Assembly: GCA_012031955.1 (NCBI GenBank)
Contig: JAAURZ010000136.1
Coordinates: 1 to 6,540, forward strand
Reading direction: 5' to 3'
Source: Bacteroidia bacterium
GTDB lineage: Bacteria; Bacteroidota; Bacteroidia; Cytophagales; Cyclobacteriaceae
DNA: 6,540 bases
Every line of letters begins with the position of its first letter. Position 1 is the first letter of the stretch. Below are positions 1 through 6,540 of the stretch, in pieces. The notes beneath the pieces are model-generated. The model had not been told where the DNA came from. It worked only from the letters and a program-made list of their open reading frames with translations, and ran no database searches. Made by a program: the position numbers and the translations under genes.

Positions 1-310
1 GTCTATTTCGCTTGTATGTCGAATGTCGAAAGCGCCGCCATTCCAAATTCCCTCAACGATAAAAGATCCGACAAGCATACCAATTTTAGTCATTCATGCC
101 CAAATCTCCAAGCTGTGTGGAGGTCATCACAATTTCCGCTAGCCGCAATGGCAACATCGAGAATGTCCATGCAGTCGCTACCGCCCGCAGCGGCACGGGT
201 TGCTAAGCCCTATCGCGAAATTATCAAAGAGATGTTACAGCTTCTCGTACCATTGCAAAATGTAATCCGCCACGCTCTCCCACCCTTTCTCGCAGGCATG
301 CACGAAACCG
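1..310. other. No supported gene in the left end
   Basis: I see no coding region here that I can defend. A plus-strand open frame covers most of the stretch (about 16-318), but its translation is low in complexity, rich in Pro, Ala and Met, and matches no family I recognise. A second plus-strand frame starting near 94 runs about 36 codons before a stop and has a more protein-like composition, but it is short and equally unrecognised. On the minus strand, directly downstream of the winged-helix gene, all frames are broken by stops. The region may be a decayed gene or intergenic DNA, and no repeat or hairpin stood out. Confidence 0.4.
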
Positions 311-575
311 CTATTTGATGTCCGGCTCGGCCTTGTGAAAGTACATTACGGGCCTGCCCCGGCCCTTAGGCAGCTTGCGTGTGTGGGTGACGAGGTACCT
401 TTGGCGGGCAAGTCCCTGCAGTGTTTTCTGAACCGTAGAAACGGTGATCACGATACTCTGGAATTGAATGGCATTCACAATGTCGTTGGTGGTGAATGAC
501 AGCCTGCTCTTCGACGGCGGCAAAAATAATTTTGCGTTCAGGGCTTTTGATGAAATCCATCACATTGTCGGTCAT
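311..575 (-). CDS. Small winged-helix DNA-binding protein, frame broken once
   Basis: Reading leftward, the gene starts with ATG at 575 and gives MTDNVMDFIKSPERKIIFAA plus a few residues. The frame then breaks near 500-515, and the adjacent frame continues to the TAG at 311-313. Removing one extra base joins the two into a protein of about 87 residues. The second part has the pattern of a winged helix: a helix around TTNDIVNAI, a recognition helix around STVQKTLQGLARQRYLV, and a wing with the KGRGRPVMYF motif typical of small wHTH regulators. It would bind DNA as a transcription regulator; its target cannot be read from the sequence. It is transcribed away from the transporter cluster, about 830 nt from it, so a link to that cluster is unproven. 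The extra base may be an assembly error, or the gene may be broken. The family call rests on pattern only. Confidence 0.55.
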
Positions 576-904
576 AGAAATGAGATCGGCTTTTAATTTT
601 GAAAAATTACTGGGTGGGCTAGCAGACGAAAGTTAACCACTGGATGGGACATATAATAGGGATTTGAACGGAACGTGTAGAGCAAGCCCGAGTGGATTTT
701 TTGAAACGGGCACTCCTGCGACAAACAATCTTGAATTGTGTGAAGAGACAGTACATCAATCTTACCTGCACCAGTTCAACAACGAAGTAAAAAACAAGCT
801 AAACAGTACACGACAATCGATTTCGAGAAAAAATTGGCAGGAGCCGGTACAACCCAGGGAAATATTTTACGTACTTTTGACCAGCGCCCTTCGGGCTATA
901 AAAC
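576..904. other. AT-richer stretch with possible coding shreds
   Basis: No intact gene is visible. Frame fragments with protein-like character occur in succession in three plus-strand frames: one around 668-790 (TERVEQARVDFLKRALLRQT at its start), one around 735-800, and one that opens at 744 and ends in TGA at 906-908 (containing KKLAGAGTTQGNILRTFDQR). The last one's stop overlaps the ATG of the next gene as ATGA, a layout typical of coupled genes. This could be a real gene cut by two single-base breaks, as seen elsewhere in the window, or chance. I do not recognise the product. The part next to 576 must also contain the promoter of the leftward winged-helix gene; AT-rich candidates exist (for example near 601-635) but none fits the Bacteroidota consensus well. 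Confidence 0.25.
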
Positions 905-1268
905 ATGAGCAAGCAAATTATACGGTTCGTACTTTTTTTCCTTGCCCTTGAATGTGTCGCCCCCGCATTGATAGAAAAGGGCGATGCGCGGGGAACCATA
1001 CCATTCTCATTTTCAAAAAAAGGAGACGTCCTCCATCTTCTCCAACACGTTGCTGAACACTTCCCTTGAAGAAAAGGGAGAAGAAGAAACCGATCCGCAG
1101 CCTGCGGTCGTGTTGATAGACTTCACCAAGTTGCCTGTCCTTCTTTCGAGGGCTCACACCGTTACACACTTCCGGCCATTTGCCAGACAACATCGAGACC
1201 TCGCGACTTCCGGTCTTCCTGCGCATCTGCCTTCTTCAAATTTGAGTCTCGCTAAGCCGGCGCTGTAG
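905..1268 (+). CDS. Small secreted hypothetical protein, frame broken at A7
   Basis: The ATG at 905 opens a frame that begins MSKQIIRFVLFFLALECVAP, with a basic N-tip and a hydrophobic run like a signal peptide or lipid-anchored export signal. This frame stops at a TGA near 1067-1069, but a neighbouring frame carries on to the TAG at 1266-1268 with an acidic stretch (SLEEKGEEETDPQP), then VVLIDFTKLPVLL and a His/Arg-rich tail. Dropping one A from the seven-A run at 1015-1021 joins both into about 120 residues. The build (export signal, short acidic linker, no obvious catalytic motif) is like the many short secreted proteins of unknown function in Bacteroidota. Its start overlaps the end of an upstream open frame as ATGA. 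A terminator-like hairpin follows. No function can be assigned, and a shadow frame on the other strand is a weaker alternative. Confidence 0.4.
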
Positions 1269-1277
1269 CGCCCGGCC

Positions 1278-1306
1278 ACCTGTCTCACCGGCAGGTTCTT
1301 TTTCTT
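1278..1306 (+). terminator. Rho-independent terminator-like hairpin
   Basis: A stem of 7 pairs is formed by ACCTGTC (1278-1284) and GGCAGGT (1290-1296), with one G-U pair and a 5-nt loop. It is followed directly by TCTTTTTCTT (1297-1306). It lies 9 nt after the stop codon of the small secreted protein and about 100 nt before the SulP start, so it would separate the two transcripts. A GC-rich imperfect inverted repeat (about 1256-1276) lies just before it. Confidence 0.5.
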
Positions 1307-1403
1307 AGACATTTTTAATGCTGCACCCCGATCATGCACACGTGGCATTTCGGAAAATCTCCAACCACTTCATGATTACGGCTGGTGTGAGCGAAACTCA
1401 AAT

Positions 1404-1415
1404 TATTCATGAATA
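1404..1415. repeat. 12-bp perfect palindrome over the SulP start codon
   Basis: TATTCATGAATA reads the same on both strands and contains the proposed ATG at 1409-1411. A further TTCATGA occurs about 37 nt upstream (near 1369). The palindrome could be an operator for a dimeric regulator or a short RNA structure at the ribosome entry site, but a palindrome of this size in AT-rich DNA can also be chance. Confidence 0.3.
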
Positions 1416-3609
1416 CTAAAAAATATCTATTCCTAAAGAAGGCTTAGCCGGCCTCAAAGAAAATTGGAAGAGTGACGCAATAGCTGGTTTTATGGTCTTC
1501 CTGCTTGCACTGCCCCTCAGCCTGGGCATCGCCAAAGCAAGCGAATTCCCTCCTGCCATGGGCGTGCTTACGGCCATGATTGGCGGGCTGGTAGTTGGAA
1601 TTTTTCAGGGCGGCAGGCTCACCATCAAAGGCCCTGCTGCCGGGCTCATCACCGTTTGCTCTGGCGCTGTGCTCGGCCTCGGCGGCGGCGAGCAAGGCTG
1701 GCGCCTCGCCGGCGGCGTAATTGTTGTGACGGCGGCCATACAGATTGTGTTCGGCCTCCTGAAGTTCGGAAAGCTCAGCGACTTCTTTCCACACTCGGCG
1801 GTCCACGGCATGCTTGCTGCTATCGGCATTATCATTTTCGCCAAACAGATACCCATCCTGCTCGGCGTGCCCGATCTCGCCAAAGGCCTCAGCCCGGTGC
1901 AACTGTACCTGCACATACCTCAATTCATCACACATCTCAACCTGCAGATCACCATCATCGGTATCACCAGCTTGCTTATTCTGTTCGGCTTGCCGGCGCT
2001 TAAAATAAAACTGCTCAAGAAAGTACCGGGCCCTCTCATCGTGTTGTTCGTGTCGGTACCGCTGGCGCTTGCAATGGATTTCAAAACAACACAAGCAAAG
2101 AGCGCACTGGTAAGCATCGGCAATTTTTGGGGAAGTGTCGGCTTCAACGCCAGCTTCGATGCCATCGGCAGTTTCGTGTTCTGGAAGTTCGTGTTCATGT
2201 TCCTCTTTGTGAACAGCCTGGAGTCGTTGCTCACCGTGAAAGCAATTGACGGCCTCGATCCTTACCAACGAAAATCCAACTACAACAAAGACCTTACCGC
2301 ATTGGGCGTAGGCAACGGCGTGGCTGGTATTCTCGGTGGTTTGCCCATGATCTCGGAAGTGGTACGCAGCGCGGCCAACGTAAACTTCGGGGGAAAAACC
2401 AATTGGGCCAACGTGTTCCATGGTCTATTCCTGTTCCTTGCCATGCTGCTCATGATACCGCTCATAGAGTTGATACCCAACGCGGCATTGGCAGCCATGC
2501 TGATTTTTGCCGGCTATCGGCTTGCCTCACCGAAGGAATTTATCGGCGCCTATAAAATCGGTCCCGAACAACTTGTGATCTTCCTGGTGACAATCGCCGT
2601 AACCGTGGCAGAAGACCTCATGCTCGGCGTATTCTGTGGCATCATTGTAAAATTCATCTTCCACCTTGTGAACGGCGCACCCTTCAAGACCCTCTTCAAG
2701 GCCGACTACGATGTAGTGACCAACCATGATGGCTACAAAGTAACCGTAAAAGGTGCGGCTACTTTTTCCAACGTGATCGGCTATAAGAAACTTTGGAACG
2801 GATTCAGCCGGGGCAAAAACATTGTCTTCAATTTCTCAGGCGCCAGGCTGGTAGACCACTCCTTCATGGAGCAGTTGCATCATTTTGAAGACGACTACCA
2901 AACCACGGGCGGCCACGTCGCTTGGCTTGGGCTTGAAAAATTCAGTCCTTATTCAAACCATCCGCTGGCAGCGCGCAAGGTCGCCAAGCAGAGTGCCAAC
3001 AAGTTTGAGATCAGGCTCAATGAAAGACAGATAGAACTGCGCGCTTTCGCGGATGCAAACGACTTCACCTTCTACCCTATGATCATTCGCAACGTAGCCA
3101 AGTTCAAAGACTTTCCGATTGAGAAAGGTACGCGAATCATGTACGAAGAGAACATTCTTTCCACCTACATGGAAAACGGGAAAGTGGAAGTGTCTGACAT
3201 CACGCTTACGGAAGGTGCAGGCATGGCACGCGAAGACACGCACATTACGGTGCTGCATTACTCCGACCTCGATCTTGCGATGCCCGACTTTGCACTTGAA
3301 CCGGAGCACATCTGGACGAAACTCACAGACTTGCCGTTCGGTCACGACATCGACTTCGAAAACCATCCACAGTTTTCGCACAAGTATTTTCTCAGGGGTG
3401 AGGATACGCAAGCCATCCGCGCCATGTTCGACGAACGGGTTATAGGCTTCCTGGAAACACATGAGCCGATACATGTAGAGTGTCACAAAAACAAGCTGTT
3501 GTTTTACCTGCGCCGAGACCTGCTGACTGCGGAAGACATTCAGTTCATGATCGCCCTGGCAAACAACTTCATGGCTATTGTGCAACCGCAGCCTGCAGAA
3601 CTGGGATAA
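1409..3609 (+). CDS. SulP anion (bicarbonate-type) transporter with STAS and extra C-terminal domain
   Basis: This is an inner-membrane SulP/SLC26-family permease. Members move bicarbonate, sulfate or other anions, often coupled to Na+ or H+; BicA of cyanobacteria is the bicarbonate example. From the internal Met at 1492 the body is 705 codons without interruption. Conserved SulP sequence starts earlier, in the same frame from 1420 (GLAGLKENWKSDAIAGF), and no start codon lies between. Adding one A to the run at 1418-1423 connects it to ATG 1409, giving about 733 residues. Counting from that ATG, residues 22-425 are the membrane core, with the family motif LTIKGPAAGL near 71-80 and several hydrophobic helices. 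Residues about 433-520 form a STAS domain (FNFSGARLVDHSFMEQLHHF). Residues about 525-733 are an extra soluble domain with the signature HKYFLRGEDTQAIRAMF near the end; ordinary relatives stop soon after STAS. The carbonic anhydrase-like gene follows after 3 nt and DabA lies in the same direction, which favours bicarbonate as substrate. Substrate is inference. Confidence 0.9.
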
Positions 3610-3612
3610 GAT

Positions 3613-4149
3613 ATGAGCTACGTCAATTACCTGGAACCGTTCCTGCGCGAGCGCAGGAGCCTGGTGATCGCGTGCCACGACTGTGACACGATCGACCTCG
3701 ATCAGCGTGCAAACGGAGTATTTGTGCATACCTGCCTCTGCTCCATGGTAAACCTCGACGATACCAGCGAAGTCAGCCTCATTCGGTATTTCATCGAGGA
3801 CCTTGCCTGCGACCAGGTCATACTGCTCGGTCACACCAACTGCAGGGCGGTAAAAGACATATTGGAGATGGGGAGGCGGCACGCGCCGCTTCGCCGTCTG
3901 CAAAGGGTAATAACGGGCGCGTGGACCGCCTCGGCATGCTGCATCCGGCACAACATGCGAATCCGCATCATGACCGAGCAAAACATAATTCACCAGGTAA
4001 GGGCAATCAGCACATTACCTTTCGTGGAAGAAAAAATAAACATGAAAACATTACAGGTAAAGGGACTTTGCTGGGATGAGGCGTCTTCGACATTCAATGA
4101 GATTTGCCGCAACAATATCGTATTCAACGATATTGTTTCACAGGGTTGA
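3613..4149 (+). CDS. Divergent beta-carbonic anhydrase-like protein
   Basis: Beta-carbonic anhydrases interconvert CO2 and bicarbonate with a zinc held by Cys, His and Cys. This 178-residue protein keeps those ligands in the right order: Cys21 with Asp23 in VIACHDCDTI, and His74 and Cys77 in ILLGHTNCRAV. The C-terminal part (TEQNIIHQVRAISTLPFVEE, then LQVKGLCWDE) matches the usual end of the fold. The motif that is normally C-x-D-x-R reads C-H-D-C-D, so the Arg that pairs with the catalytic Asp is absent at its usual place, and the following segment (VFVHTCLCSMVNLDD) also departs from the usual HRNxxN. Activity is therefore uncertain. Between residues about 101 and 118 the translation turns Cys- and Arg-rich and unlike the family, while other frames give VDRLG and AASGTTCE, so hidden indels are likely at 3915-3960. 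It starts 3 nt after SulP and must be co-translated with it; SulP-CA pairs and fusions are known. Confidence 0.75.
   Translation: MSYVNYLEPFLRERRSLVIACHDCDTIDLDQRANGVFVHTCLCSMVNLDDTSEVSLIRYFIEDLACDQVILLGHTNCRAVKDILEMGRRHAPLRRLQRVITGAWTASACCIRHNMRIRIMTEQNIIHQVRAISTLPFVEEKINMKTLQVKGLCWDEASSTFNEICRNNIVFNDIVSQG
4111..4137. repeat. Perfect 10-bp inverted repeat at the end of the CA gene
   Basis: AACAATATCG (4111-4120) and CGATATTGTT (4128-4137) are exact reverse complements around a 7-nt loop. The hairpin lies inside the last codons of the carbonic anhydrase-like gene, 65 nt before the porin start. It could act as an operator, an mRNA-stabilising hairpin at the end of the SulP-CA message, or a weak terminator; the run of T after it is only three long, which argues against a strong terminator. 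Confidence 0.55.
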
Positions 4150-4161
4150 ATCCATTATAAT
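4133..4161 (+). promoter_or_regulatory. Possible promoter for porin-dabA
   Basis: TTGTTT (4133-4138) and TATAAT (4156-4161) are separated by 17 bp, the classical spacing of a housekeeping promoter. The candidate sits in the only sizeable gap of the cluster, 41 nt before the porin ATG, and its upstream box overlaps the right arm of the inverted repeat, which is how an operator would be placed. Bacteroidota housekeeping promoters usually have TTTG and TAnnTTTG boxes instead, and I find no good match to those here, so the call is tentative. Confidence 0.35.
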
Positions 4162-4202
4162 AGATGGTATAGTCTCTTTAACCGACCAAACTTTATATTA
4201 TC

Positions 4203-5535
4203 ATGACTAAGTATTTCATCACACTCGTATTTTTTTCAATAGCATTCGCAGCACTCGCGCAAAACAAAGTAGACGAGCTGAAGTTAAACCTCAACGACGA
4301 CGGATCGCACTACATCAAGGGTACATTCCTGAACCAGACATGGATCAGGTTCAATGACAGCAATCCGGGTACAACGGTGGTGGGCGAACCGGCAGACCAG
4401 ACCTTCGATATTGGTTTGCGAAGAACGCGCATCCAGTTTTACGGTCAGATCACCGATCACGTGTTTTTCTACACCCAGTTTGGTCAGAACAATTTCAACG
4501 TTCTGTCGCAAAACGCAGGTAACAGAAAAATTCAGGCATTCTTTCACGATGCACTTTCCGAATACAAAGTCATGGAAAGAAAACGACAAACTTAAACTCG
4601 GGGCCGGGCTTACCATCACCAACGGACTGTCGCGGTTCAGTCAGCCAAGCATCGGCACCATCATGACCATGGACGTGCCGGTGTTCGCGCAGGCTACGGT
4701 AGAGCAGACCGACCAGTTTTCGCGCAAGCTAAGCGTTTATGCACGCGGCCAATTGGGCAAGCTTGACTATCGCGTAGCCATTAGCGACCCGTTTCCCGTA
4801 CAGACCAACGGCGCGACGCCACCTGCGCCAGGTCCCAGTGCCGGCTTTGCCACCTCAAAGCACACCAAGCAATTTCAGGGCTTCTTCATGTACAACATCT
4901 TCGACAAGGAAGGTCACACCACGCCGTACATGACCGGCACCTACCTTGGAAAGAAAAAAGTGTTTAACTTAGAAGCCGGCTTCATCACACAAAAAGAGGC
5001 CACATGGTCGCGCGAAACAGTCGCCTCCGACACCGTGTTCCACAGCATGAACCTTTGGTCGGTGGCGCTCTACTACGATGCGCCCCTCAACCGGGAAAAA
5101 GGCACTGCAATATCGGCGTACGCCGGGTACTTCGGCACCAACTATGGCAGGGACTACCTGCGCTACAACGGCATTATGAACCCCGGCAACGGCACCACCG
5201 ATCCGGTGTACGCCGGTAGCCAAGGCAACGCCTTCCCCATGTTCGGCACCGGCAACGTGCTGTACACACAAGTAGGTTACAAATTCAAAGACAACCTGCT
5301 GGGTGAAGAATGCGGCACACTCATGCCCTATGCATCGCTCATGCACGCCGACTTCGACAGACTCTCAGACCCGGTGGATGTATACAATGTGGGGTTGAAT
5401 TGGCTGATAAAGAACCACACCAGTAAAATCTCGCTCGACTACCAAAGCCGGCCGGTGTTTGCAACTTCCGGAGCCGACCTTGTGAACGACAGACGCAAAG
5501 GCCAACTGGTGCTACAGTACCAAGTCTATTTCTAA
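4203..5535 (+). CDS. Outer-membrane porin of the OprO/OprP type, frame broken once
   Basis: The protein starts with a clear signal peptide (MTKYFITLVFFSIAFAALAQ, cleavage likely around Ala-Gln), continues with IKGTFLNQTWIRFND and LRRTRIQFYGQITDHVFFYT, and ends in VLQYQVYF. The terminal Phe and the alternating aromatic strands are marks of an outer-membrane beta barrel. The arrangement resembles the phosphate-selective porin O/P family, which forms anion-favouring channels. The first frame stops at 4595; the neighbouring frame takes over at about 4573 (WKENDKLKLGAG). Removing one base, most simply one A of the AAA at 4566-4568, gives a barrel of about 443 residues, normal for the family. It begins 53 nt after the carbonic anhydrase-like gene and ends 22 nt before dabA, so it is probably co-transcribed with them. 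Passage of bicarbonate or another anion through the outer membrane is the natural reading, but the substrate is inferred from context alone. Confidence 0.8.
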
Positions 5536-5557
5536 GAATGAAAGAACTAACAACATA

Positions 5558-6540
5558 ATGGTCATGAATGACATACAGGACGTTCAACAGGCAGCACCTC
5601 ACAAGGCCGCCGAGTTTGATCAGGACCACGCAATCAAAGAACTGAAGCACTACCTGCCTGCGCAGGCGTCGCTGAAAGATTTTATTCACCACAATTCCTT
5701 GCACGCTTTTCAGAACCTGCCCTTTCACGAGGCGGCGCAAACTGCGACAGAATTGTTTGGATACAAGACCCGGCTTACGCTCAAAGAGTACAGGCAGTTG
5801 TATGCCGACAAAAGATAAACGACGAGGTGCTCGACGCAGTGCTCAGACAACACGCGCCCAACGACGCCGACATCTGGAAAAAAAGAATGCTGGCGACGCC
5901 CTACAGCAAGGGCACTTTGCCGCGCATCGGATCGCTTCGCGCATTTTGGAAGAAACACTACCGCATGGACATCGACGCGACTACACATTCGCTGTTGTTT
6001 CGCATTCTATGCAGCTACCTCGACCAGGGCATTTCCATGTGGCACTTTCCGGTCTGGAACAAAGGCTTCCTCGCATCGCTGGAGGAGTTGGAAAACAACA
6101 GCTACACAAGTTTCTTCCGCACCGAACGAGCAAGGCAACTGCTGCTGGAAGGAACGCACTCGATCACACATCTGCTGAAGATACTCGTAGGCGATCCTCG
6201 ACTGTATACGCACTACCTTTTCGACCAGCAGTTTGCGCACCAGGGCTGGTCGGGCCTGGTAAGCATGATTGAAGACCAACCTGAAACATTGCTCGACAAG
6301 CGCAAGATTTCCCTTCATGACCTCATATACTTCGAGCTTCTGCTGAGATAGACGTGGTCGATCAGCACTTTGGCGAGCGCTGGCGCCCGCTGCACAAAGT
6401 AGTGGACGAGTGGCCCTCCGATTTCTTCGCGCCCATTCCGCCTACGGAATACGACCAGGTGCTCAACCTGTGGCAGGACGCCATGGAGTGGAGTTACTAC
6501 GACCAGGTACTCGCGGGAATCAAACAGCGGTCGTGCATGC
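5558..6540 (+). CDS. dabA: DabA (DUF2309/UPF0753) inorganic carbon accumulation subunit, N-terminal part
   Basis: DabA is the cytoplasmic, zinc-binding, beta-CA-like subunit of DAB complexes, which with the membrane protein DabB take up and hydrate CO2 in an energy-driven way. The N-terminal DUF2309 signature is plain: HYLPAQASLKDFIHHNSLHA with FQNLPFHEA directly after, residues about 31-59. An ATG at 5564 is an alternative start. Two frame breaks occur. At the A run 5810-5813 the first frame hits TAA (5816-5818), but one more A gives ADKKINDEVLDAVLRQHAPN in the next frame. At 6345-6346 that frame hits TAG, but one more G gives LLEIDVVDQHFGERWRPLHK, open to the right edge. About 328 residues are present of a family length near 800-1000, so the Cys/Asp and His/Cys zinc-site residues lie outside the window and cannot be checked. 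The last codons (after AGIKQ) do not look typical, so another break near 6525 is possible. Confidence 0.88.

Noticed and set aside
16..318. Plus-strand open frame of 100 codons at the left end
   Set aside because: There is no recognisable motif, its composition is unnatural, and it overlaps the end of the winged-helix gene; it may be chance.
1154..1348. Minus-strand open frame beginning MPRVHDRGAALKMSKKKNLP
   Set aside because: It lies opposite the small secreted protein and across the terminator-like hairpin, is rich in Arg and Cys, and has no family pattern.
1318..1419. Short plus-strand open frame of 33 codons just before SulP, in the SulP frame
   Set aside because: It ends at TAA 1417-1419, is not hydrophobic or conserved-looking, and the SulP N-terminus is better explained by ATG 1409 with one missing A.
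1444..2421. Long minus-strand open frame of 325 codons opposite SulP
   Set aside because: It is rich in His, Glu, Ala and Cys with no family pattern and lies fully opposite a well-conserved SulP coding region, so it is a shadow caused by codon use.
2953..3993. Long minus-strand open frame of 346 codons opposite the SulP tail and the CA gene
   Set aside because: Its composition is rich in Val, His and Arg with no recognisable domain, and it lies opposite two better supported genes.
5757..6272. Plus-strand open frame of 171 codons overlapping dabA
   Set aside because: Its translation is Arg/His-rich noise, whereas the neighbouring frames give clear DUF2309 sequence on both sides of the frame break.
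1..6540. CRISPR arrays, tRNA or rRNA genes, insertion-sequence ends
   Set aside because: I found no spaced direct repeats, no tRNA cloverleaf pattern, no rRNA-like stretch and no transposase sequence anywhere in the window.

Overview
This window reads as a fragment of a Bacteroidota genome, probably of the Chitinophagales/Cytophagales kind. The signs are a SulP anion transporter of the Bacteroidota type, an OprO/OprP-like outer-membrane porin with an Ala-Gln signal-peptide end and a C-terminal Phe, weak or absent Shine-Dalgarno sequences, and a GC content that looks near 50% in the genes and lower in the left third. The taxonomic call is inference from protein style only.

Layout. Bases 1-310 hold nothing I can support. 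Bases 311-575 (minus strand) carry a small winged-helix DNA-binding protein whose frame breaks once. Bases 576-904 are AT-richer and hold only shreds of possible coding sequence. Bases 905-1268 (plus strand) encode a small, probably secreted protein of unknown function, again with one frame break at an A7 run, followed by a terminator-like hairpin. From 1409 to the right edge all genes point the same way: a SulP transporter with an unusual 200-residue C-terminal soluble domain (1409-3609), a divergent beta-carbonic anhydrase-like protein 3 nt later (3613-4149), an outer-membrane porin (4203-5535), and the N-terminal third of DabA/DUF2309 (5558 to beyond 6540).

The rightward block looks like an inorganic-carbon handling locus that spans the whole Gram-negative envelope: a porin for the outer membrane, SulP for bicarbonate or another anion across the inner membrane, a carbonic anhydrase-like protein, and DabA, the CO2-hydrating subunit of DAB carbon accumulation complexes. 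DabB, the usual NuoL-like membrane partner of DabA, is not in the window; SulP sits in its neighbourhood instead, though DabB could lie downstream. The clustering of SulP, CA, porin and DabA, the SulP C-terminal fusion and the altered CA active-site motif are the features most worth following up.

Almost every gene has a single-base frame break, often in or beside a homopolymer (near 510, 1015-1021, 1418-1423, 4566-4572, 5810-5813, 6345-6346, and perhaps three within 3915-3960). Conserved family sequence resumes at once in the new frame in each clear case, and the 2.1-kb SulP body is intact. This pattern fits uncorrected indels in the assembly better than gene decay, so the CDS entries below are given as full gene spans with the breaks noted.
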